Below the pieces are notes generated by a model. It searched no databases. It worked only from the letters and a program-made list of their open reading frames with translations, and had not been told where the DNA came from. Source: Gammaproteobacteria bacterium (lineage in GTDB: Bacteria; Pseudomonadota; Gammaproteobacteria; SZUA-152). Taken from it: DNA of 8,299 nt. A program made the position numbers and the translations under genes. The stretch's first letter is position 1; each line of letters starts with the position of its first letter. The stretch lies in the NCBI GenBank assembly GCA_030599435.1, contig JAUVNZ010000056.1, positions 1 to 8,299 on the forward strand. Reading direction: 5' to 3'. This document shows, piece after piece, positions 1 through 4,609 of the stretch.

Positions 1-1
1 A

Positions 2-151
2 AGACCGGTAGTTAATCGAGTAAAAAAAGCAGAGGCCGACCACTATGGCAGTGATTGTCCCATGGCAGGGCACCACATATCCCATGGTTTGGCAGACGGC
101 AGTGAGACTGAACATCCGATGTCTTTATTACGTAAAGCCTATGGGATTTAA
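2..151 (+). CDS. C-terminal end of a heterodisulfide-reductase/GlpC-like Fe-S protein (partial)
   Basis: The frame is open from base 2 to the TAA at 149-151 and shows the last 49 residues of a protein that starts outside the window. The visible end reads VKKAEADHYGSDCPMAGHHI at residues 7-26, then a Gly/Asp linker and a final LLRKAYGI. A terminal SDCPMAGHH block followed by HPxSLLRxAYG is what I know from the (Fe-S)-binding proteins related to heterodisulfide reductase and GlpC, whose C-terminal cysteine-rich domains hold a redox cluster. The next gene supports this, since DUF3501 proteins typically sit directly behind such an Fe-S protein, often with a rubrerythrin. The electron donor or acceptor cannot be deduced. 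Only one cysteine (residue 19 of the visible part) is seen, so the cluster-binding residues must lie upstream. The family call is fairly sure and the exact role unknown. Confidence 0.75.
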   Translation, partial: RPVVNRVKKAEADHYGSDCPMAGHHISHGLADGSETEHPMSLLRKAYGI

Positions 152-168
152 GTCCCTGAAACGGCGCT

Positions 169-244
169 GGCGGCGTTAAAAAGAAACTCAAAATGCTCAT
201 TTACTGCGTGTAAATTCCGCTTTTTCGTTTCTTTTTGCCTGGCC
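169..244. repeat. Large imperfect palindrome (hairpin-forming intergenic element)
   Basis: The two arms pair over about 35 bases. AAAAAGAAAC (178-187) pairs exactly with GTTTCTTTTT (227-236). GC 195-196 pairs with GC 219-220, ATTTAC (199-204) pairs with GTAAAT (210-215) around a five-base loop, and GGC 172-174 pairs with GCC 237-239 past a three-base bulge. It lies between the stop of the Fe-S gene and the start of the DUF3501 gene, inside what should be one operon. I see no coding role. It could be a dispersed REP-like palindrome, a processing or attenuation hairpin, or a leaky terminator, since the right arm ends in five T. The pairing is certain and the function is not. Confidence 0.7.
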
Positions 245-303
245 ATCATCCGTTTGATGAACTTAAACAATGTTTTTCAGTGAGCAAATTTTTGGAGAAT
301 GAT

Positions 304-885
304 ATGAGTAAGTTAACCCACGACGATCTTTATAGTCTGGAAGAATATTCACGCATGCGGCCAGAGTTTCGTAGCAAAATAATTACGCACAAGAAAAATC
401 GTCGCGTCGATATTGGTGAACATGCCTCACTTTATTTCGAAGACGCTTTAACTATGCAATACCAGGTGCAGGAAATGTTGCGAATCGAACGTATATTTGA
501 ACAAGAAGGCATTCAGGAAGAACTGGATGTCTACAATCCACTTATTCCGGATGGAATGAACTGGAAGGCAACCTTTATGCTGGAGTACGGTGATGAATTG
601 GAGCGTAAAAAGGAGCTTGCGAATTTAATCGGGGTAGAAAAAGCATTGTGGGTACAGGTTGATGGCTTCGAAAGGGTAAATCCTATTGCTAATGAAGATC
701 TGGTGCGTGAAACCGAAGAAAAAACATCATCAGTGCATTTTGTTCGTTTCGAATTAAGTCCTGAAATGGTATCAGCTGCGAAACAAGGCGCTCAGATCAA
801 AGCTGGGATAGACCATTCGGCATATAACGAAGAGACTGTTATTTCAGAGACAGTGCGTGAATCCTTAGTGGGTGACCTTCACTAA
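304..885 (+). CDS. DUF3501 family protein
   Basis: This 193-residue protein matches the DUF3501 family almost end to end. It has an N-terminal LTHDDLYSLEEY segment, KKNRR at 30-34, the strongly conserved block FEDALTMQYQVQEMLRIERI (45-64), YNPLIPDG (77-84), an ETEEKTSSVHFVRFEL segment (136-151) and GIDHSAY (168-174). About 19 extra residues follow where family members usually end. The start at 304 is chosen because GGAG lies at 294-297, six bases upstream. An in-frame TTG at 235 would begin inside the palindrome and add residues the family lacks. No signal peptide or membrane segment is visible, so it is probably cytoplasmic. The biochemical function of DUF3501 is unknown. Its constant pairing with a GlpC/heterodisulfide-reductase-like Fe-S protein, seen again here, suggests a shared redox or peroxide-handling role, which is inference. 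Confidence 0.9.
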   Translation: MSKLTHDDLYSLEEYSRMRPEFRSKIITHKKNRRVDIGEHASLYFEDALTMQYQVQEMLRIERIFEQEGIQEELDVYNPLIPDGMNWKATFMLEYGDELERKKELANLIGVEKALWVQVDGFERVNPIANEDLVRETEEKTSSVHFVRFELSPEMVSAAKQGAQIKAGIDHSAYNEETVISETVRESLVGDLH

Positions 886-887
886 AA

Positions 888-916
888 CTGACAGACATTC
901 TATTTTCCGGTATAAT
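888..916 (+). promoter_or_regulatory. Strong sigma70-type promoter for the SET-domain gene
   Basis: CTGACA (888-893) and a perfect TATAAT (911-916) are separated by exactly 17 bases. It begins three bases after the DUF3501 stop codon (883-885), so the SET-domain gene has its own transcription start, expected near 923. This gives a leader of about 68 bases before the ATG at 991. Confidence 0.75.
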
Positions 917-924
917 CCGCGTCG

Positions 925-940
925 GCTGTAGTGTTACAGC
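925..940. promoter_or_regulatory. Perfect inverted repeat at the predicted transcription start
   Basis: GCTGTA (925-930) and TACAGC (935-940) form a perfect six-base inverted repeat around GTGT. It sits at roughly +2 to +17 of the promoter just upstream. It could be a repressor operator or a 5'-end RNA hairpin that protects the message. Confidence 0.45.
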
Positions 941-951
941 ACCAATTCATC

Positions 952-977
952 TTATCGGTTAATACAAGTTATCGGTT
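952..977 (+). repeat. Nine-base direct repeat in the SET-gene leader
   Basis: TTATCGGTT occurs at 952-960 and again at 969-977, a spacing of 17 bases start to start. Both copies lie in the untranslated leader between the promoter and the ATG at 991. They could be paired binding sites for a regulator or an RNA-binding protein, or a small duplication. The function is unknown. Confidence 0.4.
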
Positions 978-990
978 TTTATTAAAAAAT

Positions 991-1308
991 ATGTCAAATT
1001 CCACTGCCCTAAAAAATCCCTGTTCATATCACGTGGCAGAGAGCCCAATTCACGGGAAGGGTGTGTTTGCTTCGCGCCAGATAAATGAAGGTGAAATTCT
1101 CGGTCTGCTGAACACATCTCCATCGTCAAGGAACGGGAGCCATGTACTCTGGATAACAGAAAACCAGAAAGTTCGTGTTCATTGTAATTTGCGTTTTGTT
1201 AATCACAGCGAATCCCCCAATGCGGTTTATTACGATACGTTAGAAGTTGTCGCCCTACGAGATATCAATAAGGGCGAAGAGATTACGCACGATTATTCTG
1301 GTGAATAA
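991..1308 (+). CDS. Small stand-alone SET-domain protein (putative protein-lysine methyltransferase)
   Basis: This is a 105-residue protein consisting of little more than a SET fold. The S-adenosylmethionine-binding segment is HGKGVFA (21-27). The pseudoknot motif is RFVNHSESPNA (68-78, matching the family RFxNHSxxPN), and the end is GEEITHDY (95-102) with the expected catalytic-type Tyr102. The family transfers methyl groups from SAM to lysine side chains, and the bacterial targets are mostly unknown. No pre-SET or post-SET cysteine clusters are present, and the usual Cys of NHSC is Glu74, as in many short bacterial members. I chose ATG 991 because it directly precedes the conserved domain. 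No good Shine-Dalgarno is visible, only an A/T-rich, probably unstructured stretch. A GTG at 931 is in frame but lies within the inverted repeat, only a few bases from the predicted transcript end. Confidence 0.85.
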   Translation: MSNSTALKNPCSYHVAESPIHGKGVFASRQINEGEILGLLNTSPSSRNGSHVLWITENQKVRVHCNLRFVNHSESPNAVYYDTLEVVALRDINKGEEITHDYSGE

Positions 1309-1423
1309 TTAATTATATGTGCAGTCTATTACAAGATAGCCGGTAATTTCTTATGGCTAAAATTTACGTTTTATTCGTGCGCATGGGCATTTGACATTGT
1401 ATTTGTAAGTAGGTGTAAACCAT

Positions 1424-1443
1424 AAAAAAATTGTTTTTCCAAT
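1424..1443 (-). terminator. Weak candidate terminator of the minus-strand kinase gene
   Basis: Read on the minus strand, ATTG and CAAT (plus-strand arms 1440-1443 and 1430-1433) form a four-base stem with a six-base loop. A run of about seven T follows, 16 bases past the TGA of the gene. The stem is short, so this is weak. In the rest of 1309-1458 I see only a poor plus-strand stem, TAGCC/GGCTA at 1337-1359, behind the SET gene. Confidence 0.25.
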
Positions 1444-1458
1444 ATTTTTCCAAAACCA

Positions 1459-3123
1459 TCACTGTTTTACTTCATTCCACCCTGAACCCATTGCATCGCT
1501 ATACCTCGCGGTTTGATTCTTTTCTAGCCATGTCACTACCTCGCTCAAATCTACACTGTGTGTTGTATTTACGGTAACAGTTGTTTTTTTCTCAGCATTA
1601 GTTAACGGCTCGTATTGGTTATGTTGTTGATTCAGTACTTCGTTATTTGCATCGGATGCATCCTGGTCTTGTTGTTGACGTATGCGAAGACGTTGATGCT
1701 GAATACCCATGTCTGCCTTACTGTGTAAGATCAAATACGGAATATTGAGTTCTTTGGCTAAACCGTAAAACGGCTGGCGTTGATCTTCCTTCAGAAAAGC
1801 GGCATCAACAATTACTGAAAACCCGGCTTTGATAATATTGCCGGTTAACTGTAAAAGACGCTCATAGGTTTGTTGTGATGCCTCTTTTGTGTAAATGCCT
1901 TTGTTAATTCCGGATTTATCCCGTGTGGTTACATTTATACCAAATAGACGTTTACGTTCCACATCCGACCTCAGGCGAATGATGTCGCCTTGCCCCGGTA
2001 ATTCTTGTTCCAACAATAACCCAGACAGGGTGGTTTTCCCCGATCCAGACAGACCATGGGAAATAATCAATTTTGGAGTTGTTGCCTGGGTGTATTGGGA
2101 AGCCAGCTTTATGTAGTTGCCAATTTCCTGAGCCAACGATTCAGATCTGGATTTAGAGTTGGATTCAGAGTTGTTGGTGGACTGAAGAAGTTGTAAGCCG
2201 GCAACCTTGGCGCGAACCATAGCTCGATACACCTGGTAAAATCGTAATACCGATAATCCTGCGTAGTCACCTGTTATTCCTAGATAGTTATTGAGTAAAC
2301 GGCAAGACAGATCAGAACGATTGTGGTCATCAAGATCCATTAATAAAAACGCCAGTTCACTCATTACATCAATCCAACGCAGGTTGGGATTAAATTCAAT
2401 GCCGTCAAACGGCGTCACTCGGCCTTCATAAATAACAATATTTCGTAAATGCAGGTCACCATGGCATTCGCGTATGAAGCCATTTTTCTTTCGTTCCTGC
2501 AAAGTGTCTTCAAGGTTGTGGTATTGGTTATTGCTCCACTGGTGTAATTGTTCCAGTGGTTTCTTCAATTCTTGTTGTGTAAGCCAATCTTTACCTAGTT
2601 GGCCTATTTGTTCAAAATTCTCCATGACCGGTTGTTGAATGGCTTCCGGTGTGCCGAAAGGTGATTGTTCGTCGGCAATGGCGATGCCGCTATGAAAGTC
2701 GGCAAGCACCTGCGCAGTTTCATCTATATGCTCTTTTGTTAATTCATCTCTGGCCAGTAGTTCATCAAACTCCTGACTTGTATCAAACTGATTCATTTTT
2801 ACGGCGTACTCAACCACGGGTCCCTGACCATTTATTCGTGGCGATGAAGTGTCGCCGCAAATGGGAACTACATTCAGATAAATGTGTGGCGCCAGTCGGC
2901 CATTGAGACGAACCTCTTCTTCGCAATAGTACTTGCGTTTTTCCAGGGTCGAAAAATCAAGAAAACCGAAGTTCACAGGCTTTTTGAGTTTATAGGCATA
3001 GGGGCCAGTAAGAAAAACCCAGGAGATGTGGGTTTCGTGCAGGGATATATTATCGACAGGGTGATCGTAGGCTTGCTTGTGCAGCAAGGCTGTAATCAAC
3101 GACCCATGGGCTATCGTTTCCAT
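1459..3123 (-). CDS. Bifunctional aminoglycoside-phosphotransferase-like kinase / P-loop ATPase
   Basis: This 554-residue protein has two domains. Residues 1 to about 315 are an aminoglycoside-phosphotransferase-like kinase domain, with the catalytic-loop motif CHGDLHLRN (220-228) and the metal-binding Asp of TPFDGIEF (Asp240). Residues from about 350 are a P-loop kinase-like AAA_33 domain, with Walker A GLSGSGKT (357-364), LRSDVERKRLFG (384-395) and a Walker B-like VIVDAAF (437-443). A Ser/Asn-rich linker (about 315-330) joins them. This fusion is a known conserved family (COG2187 plus COG0645) in proteobacteria whose substrate is not established. The family name does not imply antibiotic resistance. 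ATG 3123 fits the usual N-terminus, with only a weak AAGG as ribosome site. A TACAAT box (plus 3139-3144) lies just upstream without a good -35. It is monocistronic, convergent with the SET gene. Confidence 0.85.
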   Translation of the reverse strand: METIAHGSLITALLHKQAYDHPVDNISLHETHISWVFLTGPYAYKLKKPVNFGFLDFSTLEKRKYYCEEEVRLNGRLAPHIYLNVVPICGDTSSPRINGQGPVVEYAVKMNQFDTSQEFDELLARDELTKEHIDETAQVLADFHSGIAIADEQSPFGTPEAIQQPVMENFEQIGQLGKDWLTQQELKKPLEQLHQWSNNQYHNLEDTLQERKKNGFIRECHGDLHLRNIVIYEGRVTPFDGIEFNPNLRWIDVMSELAFLLMDLDDHNRSDLSCRLLNNYLGITGDYAGLSVLRFYQVYRAMVRAKVAGLQLLQSTNNSESNSKSRSESLAQEIGNYIKLASQYTQATTPKLIISHGLSGSGKTTLSGLLLEQELPGQGDIIRLRSDVERKRLFGINVTTRDKSGINKGIYTKEASQQTYERLLQLTGNIIKAGFSVIVDAAFLKEDQRQPFYGLAKELNIPYLILHSKADMGIQHQRLRIRQQQDQDASDANNEVLNQQHNQYEPLTNAEKKTTVTVNTTHSVDLSEVVTWLEKNQTARYSDAMGSGWNEVKQ

Positions 3124-3175
3124 TGTTTGTCTTGCCTTATTGTACAGAGTGTAGCAAATAAGAAGTTCCTATGAG

Positions 3176-3298
3176 GTGGTGGCGTGTGCTGTGCTGATAC
3201 CGCGCAGTGCAGTACGTCCCCTGAATATGAGCATGGAAGAGGCCATGCGTTTCACACTGATCGCTGGAATCACCGGCACACTAACACTCCCTGAAGCG
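3176..3298 (+). pseudogene. Possible remnant of a DUF502 family membrane protein (C-terminal piece)
   Basis: The frame here reads VLIPRSAVRPLNMSMEEAMR and then FTLIAGITGT (3191-3280). This resembles the end of DUF502 proteins as I remember it, a V-P-R-x-x-V stretch followed by L-D-M-S-V-E-E-A and a short hydrophobic segment ending in GI or GV. No start codon with a ribosome site, no transmembrane N-terminus and no PTTPNPTSG-like motif is present, so only a C-terminal relic could remain. The stretch looks richer in G+C than its neighbours. The match is from memory and partial, and a chance open frame is possible. Confidence 0.35.
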
Positions 3299-3343
3299 GT
3301 GGACGTTAACTGGCCGATGACTTCAACTATACTCAGACGTAGT

Positions 3344-3466
3344 CATATGAAATAACGCTATCTACAGACGCTGACAGAAATTGCTGGTGAACGATCCAGC
3401 ACCATCATTTTCCCGTTACCCATGGACCTGGTGGAGTCCCTGATGGGTCGGATTAACAAGATATGA
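3344..3466 (+). pseudogene. Decayed C-terminus of a slipin/stomatin (SPFH/Band 7) protein
   Basis: After an in-frame TAA (3353-3355) the frame reads [20 protein letters not shown] (3356-3415), then [16 protein letters not shown] and TGA (3464-3466). [26 protein letters not shown] is the hallmark end of bacterial slipins, membrane-anchored scaffold proteins of the SPFH family. The residue before RYLQTL is normally Leu, so a TTA to TAA change would explain the stop. The N-terminal membrane segment and the whole Band 7 domain are missing, so this cannot be functional. It continues in the same frame as the DUF502-like piece upstream, which suggests that deletions joined remnants of two genes. Confidence 0.6.
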
Positions 3467-3561
3467 AGGGTCATTCTATTAAATAAGCTGGGTGCATTGA
3501 TTGCCCGTGAGTCATTATTTGAAAAACATAAGCTATGTAATTATTGTTTCAATACTTATCG

Positions 3562-3591
3562 GCTATGCTAGTCAAGCTATGCTGGTATAAA
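3562..3591 (+). promoter_or_regulatory. Candidate extended -10 promoter with repeated boxes for the gnd-zwf-pgl operon
   Basis: TGG followed by TATAAA (3583-3591) is an extended -10 element. No good -35 is present at the standard distance. The region instead carries GCTATGCT twice, at 3562-3569 and 3576-3583, a 14-base period covering the -35 and spacer positions. A further GCTATG lies at 3532-3537. Transcription would begin near 3598, about 80 bases before gnd. The repeats could bind a regulator. No regulator is identified. Confidence 0.45.
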
Positions 3592-3613
3592 CTTTGCCGT
3601 CTCTTTATTAGGT

Positions 3614-3682
3614 ATGGATTTAGGTAAGAAACCCTGGTTTATTGATGACGTTCTTAAAAATAACAGGAAAGGTGAACTATGA
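3614..3682 (+). CDS. Possible 22-residue leader peptide overlapping the gnd start
   Basis: An ATG at 3614 opens a 22-codon frame, MDLGKKPWFIDDVLKNNRKG followed by EL. Its TGA (3680-3682) overlaps the gnd ATG (3679-3681) as ATGA, the classic arrangement for translational coupling. It would lie wholly within the predicted gnd leader. Against it, its own ribosome site is poor (AGG only one base from the ATG), and the frame stays open upstream to a TAG at 3569, so it could equally be the tail of another decayed gene. The peptide is polar and matches nothing I know. Confidence 0.3.
   Translation: MDLGKKPWFIDDVLKNNRKGEL
3626..3643. promoter_or_regulatory. Palindromic candidate operator in the gnd leader
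   Basis: AAACC (3629-3633) and GGTTT (3636-3640) flank a two-base centre. One mismatch further out, AA (3626-3627) pairs with TT (3642-3643). The loop is too short for a stable RNA hairpin, so a protein-binding site about 35-40 bases downstream of the predicted start is the better reading. A chance palindrome inside a coding remnant is possible. Confidence 0.3.
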
Positions 3683-4593
3683 AATTAGCAATGATCGGCT
3701 TGGGAAAGATGGGGGCAAATATGGTTCGTCGCCTCGTAGGTGATGGGCACGAGGTTATTGCCTTCAGTAAATCATCCACAACAGCGATCGAGCTATCACA
3801 AGAGCTTGAGAATGTTACGGCAGTGAGCAGTCTGGATGAATTGATAAATGCGCTCACTCCACCACGTGTTATCTGGTTAATGGTGCCACACCAGTATGTA
3901 GATCAAAGTATCGAATCTTTACTCGAAGCGGGAATGCAAAAAGACGATTTATTGGTTGATGGCGGTAACTCGAATTTTAATTTATCTAAACAGCGCGCAA
4001 ATAATCTTCAGGCACTAGGTATTCACTTTGTTGACTCAGGCACCTCTGGTGGAATTTGGGGGTTAGAGAATGGATATAGCATCATGGCGGGAGGTACAGA
4101 TGAAGCCATCTCCATGATTCGACCAGCACTGGAGTCATTAGCGCCAGCAAAAGATAAAGGGTGGGGGCATGTAGGCCCTGCAGGTGCCGGACATTATGTG
4201 AAGATGGTTCATAATGGTATTGAGTATGGAATGATGCAGGCCTTTGCCGAAGGATTTGAGCTCCTTGATGCCAAACAGGAAATGAATCTGGATCTGCAGC
4301 AGGTTTCAGAAATTTGGCAACATGGCAGTGTTGTCCGCTCATGGTTGTTGGATTTAATGGCAGACGCATTTGCCGAAGATAAAGAATTGTCTTCATTAAG
4401 TGATTATGTAGATGATTCAGGTGAAGGTCGCTGGACAGTACACGATTCTATCGATCTGGGCGTACCGACACCCGTACTGACCCTGGCGTTACAAATGCGT
4501 TATCGTAGCCGGCAAGACAGTTCTTTTGCAGGTAAGGTGCTTAATGCCATGCGTGCCGGGTTTGGTGGGCACAGCATTCGCCCAGTTGATTAG
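3679..4593 (+). CDS. gnd: 6-phosphogluconate dehydrogenase, decarboxylating (short form)
   Basis: The product oxidises and decarboxylates 6-phosphogluconate to ribulose 5-phosphate and CO2 with reduction of NAD(P), the last step of the oxidative pentose phosphate branch, in the cytoplasm. At 304 residues it belongs to the short YqeC/GntZ-like class (about 300 residues), not the 470-residue E. coli Gnd class. Motifs: Rossmann GLGKMGANM (7-15), substrate motif DSGTSGGIWGLENG (119-132), and catalytic KMVHNGIEYG (175-184) with Lys175, Asn179 and Glu182. The C-terminal segment RYRSRQDSSFAGKVLNAMR closes the all-helical domain. The start has an excellent ribosome site, AGGAAAGG (3665-3672). After the second Rossmann strand the residues are FSKSS (29-33), where NAD-type members usually carry Asp, so the cofactor is uncertain. 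It is first in an operon with zwf (16-base gap). Confidence 0.95.
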   Translation: MKLAMIGLGKMGANMVRRLVGDGHEVIAFSKSSTTAIELSQELENVTAVSSLDELINALTPPRVIWLMVPHQYVDQSIESLLEAGMQKDDLLVDGGNSNFNLSKQRANNLQALGIHFVDSGTSGGIWGLENGYSIMAGGTDEAISMIRPALESLAPAKDKGWGHVGPAGAGHYVKMVHNGIEYGMMQAFAEGFELLDAKQEMNLDLQQVSEIWQHGSVVRSWLLDLMADAFAEDKELSSLSDYVDDSGEGRWTVHDSIDLGVPTPVLTLALQMRYRSRQDSSFAGKVLNAMRAGFGGHSIRPVD

Positions 4594-4609
4594 TAGCTAA
4601 GAGATAATT

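Noticed and set aside
12..200. Minus-strand open frame of 62 codons
   Set aside because: It is the shadow of the Fe-S protein tail and the palindrome, with no recognisable protein features.
235..303. Upstream TTG start that would lengthen the DUF3501 protein by 23 residues
   Set aside because: The TTG lies in the right arm of the palindrome with no ribosome site, and the extra residues do not fit the family. ATG 304 has GGAG at the right distance.
931..990. GTG start that would add 20 residues to the SET protein
   Set aside because: It falls inside the inverted repeat only a few bases after the predicted transcription start, has no ribosome site, and the extension shows no SET features.
1895..3174. 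Plus-strand open frames inside the kinase gene (1895-2116, 2649-2906, 2884-3174)
   Set aside because: They lie antisense to a well-supported gene and their translations resemble no protein family.
3536..3550. HexR-like operator (TGTAAT half-site) upstream of gnd
   Set aside because: Only one half, TGTAAT, matches the palindrome I know for HexR in gammaproteobacteria. The other half does not.
3464..3571. Continuation of the same frame after the slipin stop (35 codons to TAG 3569)
   Set aside because: It has no start codon with a ribosome site and its translation is not recognisable, so it is left as unassigned intergenic sequence.
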